This document shows positions 24,677-31,656 of a DNA stretch of 31,656 nucleotides, one piece after another (positions within the stretch are counted from its first letter, which is position 1; every line of letters begins with the position of its first letter). The translations under genes were made by a program, and so were the position numbers. The DNA comes from Prevotella sp. UBA7551. GTDB lineage: Bacteria > Bacteroidota > Bacteroidia > Bacteroidales > Bacteroidaceae. The notes beneath the pieces were generated by a model. That model had not been told where the DNA came from and ran no database searches. It saw only the letters and a list, made by a program, of their open reading frames with translations. The stretch lies in contig DLLX01000041.1 in NCBI GenBank assembly GCA_002479145.1, positions 1 through 31,656 of the forward strand, written 5' to 3'.

Positions 24677-27600
24677 CTAATTTCTGACCATTATTTTTTG
24701 TGAGTTTACATTCCTTCCCTTGTATATATTGACGATATACACGCCAGTTGGTACTCCCTGCAGGGATATGTTGCCGTTTTTGTAAGCTGCCACCGTGACG
24801 CCTTCCAAATTGGTCAAGGTAGCGTGGTCACATTCGCCGTCGATGTGAATTACACCATTCGTGTAGTCGACATAAGCATATCCGCTGGTGGTGAAGATTG
24901 GGCGTATCGCCGTTACCTCTGACGCTGTGATTGTCTTGGACTCCGCAGAGCGCTTGCCATTAGCATAATAAGCCATCACGCCGTAGGCATCGTCCTTGCT
25001 TTCTGGTGCAACGGTGAATGTCGACTGCCATCCGTCGAGGGCAAAGGTGTTGAGCTGCTTGCCATTGCAGAACACGTTGTAGGCCAACGGATGTTCCCCA
25101 CTTTCGTCTTGCGAGTATTGCGGCGTGTCGGTTATTTCACCCGATATCATCCATACGCATTGTCCCATGTCGGGATTGCCTTGTGCCTCGTAGTATGCTG
25201 AGAGCTTTTGCCATGTCTGTCCGCCGTCTTCAGAGTACAGGTCACTCTTTCCAGCCTTATATTTGTCAGTGATAGCATAAAGCAACGGGATTTGGCCAGC
25301 GTCGTAATCGTACACTTTGACTCCGATTTTCAGCTCTTTTGACGGGTCTATCTTCAACGGTTCGTCGAGTATGGTGGTCATCTGCTCGTTCAGTTTGATG
25401 TCGTTCATTTCCTGCTCGCGAGCGAGTTTACCATCCTCAAAGATTACTATGGCGGCGTGTATGCCCTTTTCCTGTGGCAGATCTGTGTAGAAGTTGAAAG
25501 TGTTGGTGACTGCGGTGAGGTACTTTCCGCTGTAGAGTTTTAGCTCGTCTTGCCCGAAAGCATTGGCAGCAATCAGCTCCGCGCCCTCGTTACCCAGGGC
25601 ATATTTGCCGTCTGCCATGGCTGGAAGGTAATTGAGCTGGTAAGCCCCCGCATTGTTCTTCCATGCAAACGTCATGCTCTTACCGTCTTTGCCGAGCATT
25701 CCGAAAAGATCTTTGGGAGCGTTTTTCTCAGGCTCTGCATCTACTTTCACATTGTCGATAGAGGCATAGTACATTGCAGCGCCCTGGCCGAATCTGCGTA
25801 TTCTCATTCTGAACAGCTTGCCGGCCACTCCCTCAAGTTGCACGTTGGCTATGTTCCACAGGTGTTCAGGGCAAAGTTCGGCTATGCTCCATTGTTTCTG
25901 TAGCTTCCATGTCTTTCCGTTGTCGGTTGTTGTCTCCACGGCCATCGAGTCTTTGTCCAATGGCTGTCCTTCAACGTTAACGAATCCATAGATGAATGCG
26001 AACGACATGTTCACGCTGCTTGCGTGTGTCGCATCCATAGGCCGCGACACGATGTTGGTCGAGTATGGCTTTTGTTCCATCACTTGTCCATTGAGCGCAA
26101 TAGAGAAGTTGAGCCCGCCTTGCGACATTGTTGACCAGATACCATCGTATTGGGAAGCGTAATCTATTGTGGTTTCCCAGTAGCAAGAGTCCAGCGATGC
26201 CTTCTCGAAGTCATCGAATAGAGGCAGGTCGTAGGTCTCCGGCACGCTTACTTTCAGTGCGTTGGATCGCGGCGAGAGTATGGTCTTGCCATCTGGTGTC
26301 TCGTAGACAGCCTCCACAACATAGCGTGGATGCCCCTTCAGGCCAGTCTGCCGCAGCGTTAATACGTCTTGGGAAAGGTTGTTGATGGATATGGTTTCAA
26401 GGCTGTCGCGGTAGACGTTGTATGACTTCAAGCCGTATCCTTCATGTTGCTTTGTGTCTTTCAGCCATGTCAAGGTCACCTCTCCAAGGGCTTCTGATAC
26501 GCCCTTTATGCCCGATGGTGTCTCAGGAATGTCCAAATTATTGCTCTTATCCACCTGCAGCAGCCATGTCTTGGGTGTTTGTTGCGCCATGACGTACCGG
26601 TCAGCGTTACCGGCTATGAAGCTGCCGTCGGCTGAGATGTCGTAGGGCAGAGCTTGTGTCTTCTCCTCGTAGCTCATCGGTATGGACGGCTTTGCGTCGC
26701 TGGCGTAGAGGCTCATGTAGTAGGACAGGTCGAGCAGGCGATTGTCCTTGTAGGAATAATAGAGCGGACGGTCATACAGCTCGCCCCCGAAGAAAACCGA
26801 TCCGAAGCTGATTCCTCCCACGACGTTGCCCTCATTGTCCACAGCCATAGTTTCTCTCATCGGACGACCTTCCTCGATATTCGGTAGTTTGCGGGCCTCT
26901 CCGGTCGTGGTGTCAAAGAGATAGTCGTCGACATTATTAACGTACAAGGCAATGAAGCGCCCGTTGGGGCTCATGTCCGAATAGCTGATTTGGAAGAATC
27001 CCGTTGACAAATCCAACTTCAATGTGTTTTCATCGATGATGTTTGGTGCTCCGTCTTTCCAGTAAACCAAGCAATATTTTCCGCTTTGCGTATTTTCGGC
27101 ATCGCCTACCATAATCGAGCCATCGTCTGAAATGGCCCTGATTCGCCCGCTTTCCAGCGTATTGGGTAGCACAGGGTGGTTCATTGTCCACTTGCCGTCG
27201 GCCTCAGTCCATACCAATGGATAAAAGTTGGCCATGTTAGCGACGCTGTAATACCCCACAACCTTTCTGCCGTCTGCACTGATAGAATAGGAGTATGTGC
27301 CGTCGCCGCTCTGACTGAACACGCTCAGGTCGATGTCTCCGTAAGGCAATGGCGTGATTTTTCCGTCCTTCCACACCGCGGCTACGTTGAGCGGATAGGT
27401 GTGCTCTCCATCAAAATCTTGTACGGTGATGGTGTGCTCGGGGTCATACGACTTACCGCAAACCACGCCATTGTCCGATACGTCCATGAAAATGCCGGTC
27501 TTTTCAAGGGCTTCGGTGTTGTATTCCGTCATCCAAGTCAGCTTGTTGGTCTCTCTGTCGTAGAGGAAGCTCTTCGAATCAGTGTATTTAGCGTGTGTAC

Positions 27601-27739
27601 CAACGAGGTATCTGCCGTTAGATGACATTCCACTTCCCATGGTGCTGTCCTCAAGTAGTGTAAAGCTCGATTGCGCATTGGCAGGTCCATACACAGCCAA
27701 CATTGCGCCAATCCAAAATAAGAATAAAGGTTTTACCAT
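24677..27739 (-). CDS. Secreted T9SS cargo protein with propeller-like repeats, Fn3 and choice-of-anchor-J-like domains
   Basis: 1020 residues from the ATG at 27739. The frame is open to 27814, but the -7 box at 27779-27786 and the signal peptide (MVKPLFLFWIGAMLAVYGPANAQ) favour 27739. Residues about 25-385 hold seven motifs of the form S-x-D/N-G-x-x-V-x-G (for example SSNGRYLVG, SDNGVVCG, SADGRKVVG), like HAF-type propeller repeats. Residues about 395-500 resemble an Fn3 domain (GEVTLTWLKD, SYNVYRD). About 505-670 resemble a choice-of-anchor J domain (LFDDFEKASLDSCYWE to ASIDNVKVD). About 672-940 are further beta-rich modules. The last 75 residues are a type IX sorting domain ending in LQGVPTGVYIVNIYKGRNVNSQKIMVRN-like strands. 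It is probably secreted or surface-anchored; its ligand is unknown. Confidence 0.85.
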   Translation of the reverse strand: MVKPLFLFWIGAMLAVYGPANAQSSFTLLEDSTMGSGMSSNGRYLVGTHAKYTDSKSFLYDRETNKLTWMTEYNTEALEKTGIFMDVSDNGVVCGKSYDPEHTITVQDFDGEHTYPLNVAAVWKDGKITPLPYGDIDLSVFSQSGDGTYSYSISADGRKVVGYYSVANMANFYPLVWTEADGKWTMNHPVLPNTLESGRIRAISDDGSIMVGDAENTQSGKYCLVYWKDGAPNIIDENTLKLDLSTGFFQISYSDMSPNGRFIALYVNNVDDYLFDTTTGEARKLPNIEEGRPMRETMAVDNEGNVVGGISFGSVFFGGELYDRPLYYSYKDNRLLDLSYYMSLYASDAKPSIPMSYEEKTQALPYDISADGSFIAGNADRYVMAQQTPKTWLLQVDKSNNLDIPETPSGIKGVSEALGEVTLTWLKDTKQHEGYGLKSYNVYRDSLETISINNLSQDVLTLRQTGLKGHPRYVVEAVYETPDGKTILSPRSNALKVSVPETYDLPLFDDFEKASLDSCYWETTIDYASQYDGIWSTMSQGGLNFSIALNGQVMEQKPYSTNIVSRPMDATHASSVNMSFAFIYGFVNVEGQPLDKDSMAVETTTDNGKTWKLQKQWSIAELCPEHLWNIANVQLEGVAGKLFRMRIRRFGQGAAMYYASIDNVKVDAEPEKNAPKDLFGMLGKDGKSMTFAWKNNAGAYQLNYLPAMADGKYALGNEGAELIAANAFGQDELKLYSGKYLTAVTNTFNFYTDLPQEKGIHAAIVIFEDGKLAREQEMNDIKLNEQMTTILDEPLKIDPSKELKIGVKVYDYDAGQIPLLYAITDKYKAGKSDLYSEDGGQTWQKLSAYYEAQGNPDMGQCVWMISGEITDTPQYSQDESGEHPLAYNVFCNGKQLNTFALDGWQSTFTVAPESKDDAYGVMAYYANGKRSAESKTITASEVTAIRPIFTTSGYAYVDYTNGVIHIDGECDHATLTNLEGVTVAAYKNGNISLQGVPTGVYIVNIYKGRNVNSQKIMVRN

Positions 27740-27778
27740 AAAGCAATGTATTAAGTTTGAAATATTGGTTAGATAGGG

Positions 27779-27786
27779 CAAAGTTA
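27779..27786 (-). promoter_or_regulatory. Promoter of the T9SS cargo gene
   Basis: TAACTTTG (minus strand, 27786-27779) matches the Bacteroidota -7 box. About 20 nt upstream is only TTTT (27810-27807) as a weak -33 element. The start would fall near 27772, giving a leader of about 33 nt to the ATG at 27739. Confidence 0.6.
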
Positions 27787-28055
27787 ATGATAAATATCTT
27801 AAATAGAAAAACATCTGTATCTTTTTTATTGTTTTAGTATTTTTTAATGAAAATACTCTTGCAACGCATACATTTATTCCTTATACAAGCCGGAATGAAA
27901 GCCATGATGCAGTCAAGATCGGTTACGGTAACAGCATACTGGAATTCCACCCCTGCGTGATGGAGGTGGTATTGTTGGGTAATATTGTCGCCATGTGGTG
28001 TAGAGCACTAAGCGGAACAAGGAGTCAGTGGGTACTCAGCTCAGCGATTGAGATA

Positions 28056-28246
28056 TCAACATACAACGCAGGGGCTTACAGGTTGTGGCGATGCTTTCAA
28101 TATCGCAACGGGGAGGCCTTTCATCTTTACGCCCCTTGCTACAGCTTCTTTCAGCATCTTCCCATCATAACAGACTCTCCATAGTCCGCAATGGCTTCAA
28201 AACCTATGTTGTAACCTGGGCGAAATAAAACAGCTACCTGAGACGA
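28056..28246 (-). pseudogene. Possible frameshifted coding relic
   Basis: Two overlapping minus-strand frames read like parts of one globular protein: first VAVLFRPGYNIGFEAIADYG (followed by ESVMMG), then GKMLKEAVARGVKMKGLPVA. They meet at about 28170, where one frameshift would join them. A stop codon lies just upstream of the first frame, and the second ends with TGA at 28056-28058. I do not recognise the family. The call rests only on protein-like composition. Confidence 0.25.
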
Positions 28247-28314
28247 TTGCTAATGCCCGATTTGGCCTTGAAACTAAGTTCAGTTGCCTGCTTTTCACCC
28301 CCTCGCTGCAATAC

Positions 28315-28391
28315 AGCCCCTATTAGGTTGCGTTTTAGGCTGAATGACGAGGTAATAGGGGCTCTATTGCGATGCGATTCAGGCTCTATTG
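28315..28391. repeat. Inverted and direct repeats around GGCTCTATT
   Basis: AGCCCCTATTA (28315-28325) and TAATAGGGGCT (28353-28363) form an 11-bp inverted repeat with a 27-nt loop. The 10-mer GGCTCTATTG occurs at 28360-28369 and again at 28382-28391. The pattern resembles dispersed intergenic repeats that I associate with Prevotella genomes, but this cannot be confirmed from one window. Confidence 0.45.
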
Positions 28392-28630
28392 TAACGCATT
28401 GGGAGCGGTGTTGTTTTTCCCTTGGCTTTATGATGTTTTATCCCAGATCTCGGTTGACAAATTCTGTCTTTTTCTGCTAAATTACTTGTCCACCAATATG
28501 CGTTTTTACCGAAAGGCTTGTCAGCTCATTTTGGTGGTGACCTTTGTCTTGTCCCTCATCTCGCTTGGCAGTGGTTACCTTCATTCACGAATTTCTTGGC
28601 CACTACGGTCGCTTAGTGGGCAAGAGCAGG

Positions 28631-31120
28631 TCAGAGCACATACGTCACGCCGAGGCGCACCTCGAAGGTCTGGGCATGCACATTGTCACGATACTTATAC
28701 CTCGTGTCGCGTATATAATATGTTGCCCCAGCCTCCAGACTCCATCCCTTTTTCAGATAGAAATTGAACTTCGGACTGATGACCAGCAGCGACGCGCTGC
28801 CCTTGTCGCCTTGCGCGTTCAGGTAGAGCGGGTTGGACTCATCGAGCTTTTCCTGCGTATATCCTTTCCATGTGTAGATTTTATAGTAGTCGGCAAGGAG
28901 CGTGAATATCCCCACTTTGGGAAACTCCATCAGCGTTTGCGCCTTCAGACTGAATCCGCTTCCCATGTTGTAGTCGCGGTCTATCACATGGTAGTAGTCG
29001 CTCAGTGATCCGCCCAGCAGGATGCCGTCGAGGAATAGCCGCTGCTCCATTCCGCCCATGTTGCCTGCCTTCGGGAAGCGGAAGATGAATCCTGGACCGA
29101 CACTTGCCGCCTCAGATATGCGGTAAGGCACCTGCTGGCTTCCGTCTTTCACGGGCTCGGAGTCGTAATAGTTGAAGTGTTGGAAGATGCCGAACAGGGA
29201 AGTGATGCCGTTTCCCTCATAGACATTCACTCCCCATAGCCGCCCGAGCAGGTGTACATTGCTGATGAGCGGCTGGTTGGCACTGAGTCCAAAGGTGATG
29301 CTTGCCGTGAAGTAGTCGTATGGTTGGGTCTGTTCGCTGTCGAAAGGGTCGCCATAGGCCAGTCCCAGACTGAGGTAGGGGTTGTGCTCGCCTCTGAAGA
29401 TGGCTCCGTCGTCGGCCAGATAGCGGTTGCCGGCAGTGATGCTGAACACCACGGGCAGCGCCCCGTAGTCGTGGTACTTGTAGTAATTGTCGCACACCCT
29501 CCATGCCTTTCCACTGATGATGCGGTTGAGTCCCTGTATCGGATTGATCAGCGTGCCGGCCAGTTCGCGCAGGAATCGGGAGAATCCCCGTGTGCGGTCG
29601 TCGAGTACCAGCGCGCTGACGCGGTGCGTTATCTCTCCTATGGCCACGCCTCCGAGCGTAGTGGCCATCAGGTCGTTGATGGCGGGCGGCTCCGTTTCGC
29701 CGCAAAATTCCCACATCAGGCTTCCGCCGAGCGAGTAGGGCACTGATGCCCAGAATCCCATGCCGTTGCTTCGGGCGGCATTGAAGTACAGTCCGCCATG
29801 GTAGGGATGGGCGAAAAGGTTGGTGGAAAACTGGTCGTTGTCCCACACAAATCCCGTCTTGATGTTGTTCTTGATGGAGTGGAGGCTCACCTTGGGAAAG
29901 TCTTCGCCAAGCACCCAGCAGTCGAATCGGTTCACCAGCACGTTGAGTCCCGTCACCTCCAGTGCGGCAGTCCATGGGCGTTTGTGCTGGTAGTCCGGGT
30001 CGTAGAGGGCATAGACGCGCGTCTTGTCGCCGTTTTCATCTGCGTTTGTCGTTGTCCTCATGGTGTGTCTTGTGCTGGTCCCATAGCGCAAGGCAAGCCC
30101 CACTTCGACAATGGGACGTGTGCGGTACTCGCGATTCTTGTCGTAATAGCGTGTCGTGCCGTAGCCCAACGAGGCAAATGCCGATAGGGTAGGATTGATT
30201 TGGTAGTCGGCATTGACGCGCGCTTGCAGCGAATAGAGCCGGTCGGGACGGTTGGCGGAGTTGTGCTGGAAGGTCTCTATGTGGAAGAATCCCACGTCGC
30301 CGCTGAGTGTCCAACGTGGCGACAGGGCGAAATACTGCCCCAGGCGGTAGTACAGGGCGCCCGAAAAGTCCTTGTCCAGTCCCATGTAGTGAGTCCCGAA
30401 GCCCAGGATGCTGTATGTGCTGCGGTTGCGGAAGCGCACGGCCAGGTTGATTTTGTTGCTGTTTCCGCCAAAAGCCATCAGGTCGATGCGTGTCTTCGGG
30501 TTGATGTTCACCAGTCCTATCTTGTGCGCCGTGGTGTCCCGGCTGTAGTTTACCAGGCCGATTTGTACCCCTCTCGGGTGGCTGATGCAGGCGTTGAAGA
30601 GTCCAATCTGTGAGCCGTTCAGCGTGTCGGCGTAGTTGTATGCGCCGATTTGCAGCCCCCGCATATAGGAGGAGCTGATGTTGGCAAGCACGGACAACTG
30701 TATGCCCTTCTCCACACCGTGGGACAGGTTGATCACGCCGCCCACCTGCACCCCGCGAAACGCCGACAGACTCACGTTGGAGAACGCCGACAGTTGCACG
30801 CCCCTGATGTCGTTGCCTACATTGGACAGTGTCGCCAACTGCGCGCCACGTATCTCTCCCATCGCCATCGAGGTCATGGCGTTGAGCTGCACTCCGCGCA
30901 GATAGGGGGCGCTGCCGAGTAGCCCCACGTTGATGGTTGCGGGCCTTTGTGCTTCCCCCGAGCCGCCGAATGTGAGGGCGAGGTCATGGCGGCGGTGGCG
31001 TAGAGAGTCGGTCTGAGCCACACTGTCAGTGCAAAATAGTTTCGGTGTGGCCCCCATGTGTGCGCAAATCGTCAGCATCAGTAGAGAGTAAAGCAACTTT
31101 TTTGGGCGGGAAGTTATCAT
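28631..31120 (-). CDS. Outer-membrane protein: RGVQ repeats, beta-barrel and DUF3943 domain
   Basis: 829 residues from the ATG at 31120. The frame opens at 31249, but the -7 box at 31176-31183 lies inside that extension, and a signal peptide (MITSRPKKLLYSLLMLTICA) begins at 31120. Residues about 62-225 carry some nine repeats of 14-16 residues with core RGVQL or GVQIGL plus hydrophobic-Asn (SAFSNV, VLANIS, LFNACI). This is like the LA_2272-type surface repeats. Residues about 230-385 are barrel-like strands. Residues about 385-540 match DUF3943: FAHPYHGGLYFNAARSNG, GGSLMWEFCGETEPPAINDL, GTLINPIQGLNR. The remainder alternates beta strands up to a hydrophobic C-terminus (VRLGVTYVL). The function is unknown. 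It probably sits in the outer membrane with the repeats exposed or periplasmic. Confidence 0.82.
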   Translation of the reverse strand: MITSRPKKLLYSLLMLTICAHMGATPKLFCTDSVAQTDSLRHRRHDLALTFGGSGEAQRPATINVGLLGSAPYLRGVQLNAMTSMAMGEIRGAQLATLSNVGNDIRGVQLSAFSNVSLSAFRGVQVGGVINLSHGVEKGIQLSVLANISSSYMRGLQIGAYNYADTLNGSQIGLFNACISHPRGVQIGLVNYSRDTTAHKIGLVNINPKTRIDLMAFGGNSNKINLAVRFRNRSTYSILGFGTHYMGLDKDFSGALYYRLGQYFALSPRWTLSGDVGFFHIETFQHNSANRPDRLYSLQARVNADYQINPTLSAFASLGYGTTRYYDKNREYRTRPIVEVGLALRYGTSTRHTMRTTTNADENGDKTRVYALYDPDYQHKRPWTAALEVTGLNVLVNRFDCWVLGEDFPKVSLHSIKNNIKTGFVWDNDQFSTNLFAHPYHGGLYFNAARSNGMGFWASVPYSLGGSLMWEFCGETEPPAINDLMATTLGGVAIGEITHRVSALVLDDRTRGFSRFLRELAGTLINPIQGLNRIISGKAWRVCDNYYKYHDYGALPVVFSITAGNRYLADDGAIFRGEHNPYLSLGLAYGDPFDSEQTQPYDYFTASITFGLSANQPLISNVHLLGRLWGVNVYEGNGITSLFGIFQHFNYYDSEPVKDGSQQVPYRISEAASVGPGFIFRFPKAGNMGGMEQRLFLDGILLGGSLSDYYHVIDRDYNMGSGFSLKAQTLMEFPKVGIFTLLADYYKIYTWKGYTQEKLDESNPLYLNAQGDKGSASLLVISPKFNFYLKKGWSLEAGATYYIRDTRYKYRDNVHAQTFEVRLGVTYVL

Positions 31121-31175
31121 AGTATGCGGGTTCTTGGTTCGGTTCTTACGGCGGAAAAGAAAATCTGTAATGTCG

Positions 31176-31183
31176 CAAAGGTA
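31176..31183 (-). promoter_or_regulatory. Promoter of the DUF3943 gene
   Basis: TACCTTTG on the minus strand (31183-31176) is a perfect -7 box. About 20 nt upstream only TTTT (31207-31204) stands as a weak -33. The predicted start near 31169 gives a leader of about 50 nt to the ATG at 31120. Confidence 0.65.
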
Positions 31184-31207
31184 TGGGTTTTTGTAGAATC
31201 CGTAAAA

Positions 31208-31490
31208 TAAATCACCAACATTTTGCTGTTTGTTCGGTGGAGTCCACATGTGGGAATGGCCGAAATCGCAACGCCTTTGTTCTTGATCTCAACCAGTCAT
31301 TAGGCCGAAATCGACAAAAAGAACGATAAGTGTTCCGTCTCTCCTGTGAAGTTTAATGGCAGATTTGGGTTGATTAGAGCGCTTCGCACACTACTCAAAG
31401 GACAACTTCCCGTGCATTCAAATTCTCCTTCGCAGCATTTTCTTTTGCATGAAGAATAGAGAAAATGGGGTGTAGGAGTAGGATGTTGTC
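31208..31490. other. Intergenic region between the DUF3943 promoter and the tRNA terminator
   Basis: About 280 bp without a recognisable gene. It holds a 10-bp palindrome CCACATGTGG (31244-31253) upstream of the promoter and an 11-bp direct repeat GGCCGAAATCG (31258-31268 and 31303-31313). Confidence 0.45.
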
Positions 31491-31532
31491 AAAAAGAAAA
31501 ACAGCAAGCGCACAAAATATTGCAGCTTGCTG
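31491..31532 (-). terminator. Intrinsic terminator of the tRNA gene
   Basis: On the minus strand an 8-bp stem (CAGCAAGC at 31532-31525, GCTTGCTG at 31509-31502) is followed at once by TTTTTCTTTTT (31501-31491). It lies about 10 nt after the tRNA 3' end. Confidence 0.85.
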
Positions 31533-31542
31533 ATTCCTAATG

Positions 31543-31616
31543 TAGCGGGGGTGGGACCCGAACCCACGACCTCCGGATTATGAATCCGACGCTCTAACCA
31601 GCTGAGCTATCCCGCC
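31543..31616 (-). tRNA. tRNA with CAU anticodon (elongator Met, or Ile2)
   Basis: A 74-nt cloverleaf on the minus strand: acceptor GGCGGGA, D-stem GCTC/GAGC, anticodon stem TCGGA/TCCGG with loop TTCATAA, T-stem GTGGG/CCCAC and discriminator A. CCA is not encoded. The anticodon stem lacks the three G-C pairs of an initiator, so it is an elongator Met or a lysidine-type Ile2; Met is more likely. Pairs G1-U72 and A7-C66 are weak or mismatched, and the T-loop TTCGGGT has G at position 58 instead of A. Confidence 0.93.
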
Positions 31617-31649
31617 ATCCTTTTACAAGTCATTTCTGAATTGCGGGTG

Positions 31650-31656
31650 CAAAGGT
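31650..31656 (-). promoter_or_regulatory. Partial promoter of the tRNA gene (cut by window edge)
   Basis: The last seven bases read ACCTTTG on the minus strand, the -7 box TACCTTTG minus its first base, which lies outside the window. The spacing of about 33 nt to the tRNA 5' end fits a short leader. Confidence 0.55.

Larger units (their letters stand above)
27815..28630. other. Long non-coding region between two minus-strand genes
   Basis: About 815 bp with no intact gene. It holds a probable frameshifted relic at 28056-28246 and a short repeat structure at 28315-28391, listed separately. The open frames on the plus strand show no convincing protein features. No clear terminator for the DUF3943 gene is seen just below 28631. 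Confidence 0.5.

Noticed and set aside
28498..28767. Plus-strand frames giving a hydrophobic peptide (MRFYRKACQLILVVTFVLS) and, in another frame, IHEFLGH resembling a metallopeptidase HExxGH site
   Set aside because: Both run into the 3' end of the DUF3943 gene on the opposite strand, need a frameshift to join, and have no promoter. Most likely chance.

Overview
The window looks like a piece of a Bacteroidota chromosome, most likely a Prevotella-like member of the Bacteroidales. Four things point there. Genes and operons are preceded by the Bacteroidota -7 element TAnnTTTG (TACCTTTG before rpsL and before the DUF3943 gene, TAACTTTG before rpsM and before the T9SS gene, TACTTTTG before the ABC operon). 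There is a TonB-receptor-like outer-membrane protein. One large exported protein ends in a type IX secretion sorting domain. The ribosomal block runs secY-map-infA-rpmJ-rpsM with no adk and no tuf. The genus is an inference from these features; I could not search a database.

Positions 1-5135 (minus strand) hold an accessory membrane operon. In transcription order it has an ABC ATPase, an ABC permease, a DUF2807 lipoprotein, a YtrA-type GntR regulator and the N-terminal two thirds or so of a TonB-receptor-like beta-barrel protein that runs off the left edge. A promoter at 5104-5135 and a 24-bp palindrome at 5079-5102 over its predicted start site suggest self-repression by the GntR protein.

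Positions 5136-5750 are non-coding and include two copies of an AT-rich palindrome. Positions 5751-24386 (plus strand) carry the str, S10, spc and alpha ribosomal clusters fused into one run: rpsL-rpsG-fusA-rpsJ-rplC-rplD-rplW-rplB-rpsS-rplV-rpsC-rplP-rpmC-rpsQ-rplN-rplX-rplE-rpsN-rpsH-rplF-rplR-rpsE-rpmD-rplO-secY-map-like-infA-rpmJ, then an internal promoter and rpsM-rpsK-rpsD-rpoA-rplQ, closed by a strong hairpin terminator. It encodes most of the ribosome core, EF-G, IF-1, the RNA polymerase alpha subunit and the SecY translocon. Structured spacers lie between rpsL and rpsG, fusA and rpsJ, and rpsN and rpsH. The gene in the map position appears to encode an enzyme-dead methionine aminopeptidase: four of five metal ligands are replaced while the reading frame stays open. 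This is the most unusual item in the window.

Positions 24387-31656 (minus strand) hold two large surface or secreted protein genes with their own promoters. One is a T9SS cargo with a seven-repeat propeller-like N-terminus. The other is an outer-membrane beta-barrel protein joining RGVQ-type repeats to a DUF3943 domain. Between and around them lie non-coding stretches with inverted repeats, a short repeat family and a probable frameshifted gene relic. A self-contained tRNA(CAU) unit with promoter and terminator closes the window.
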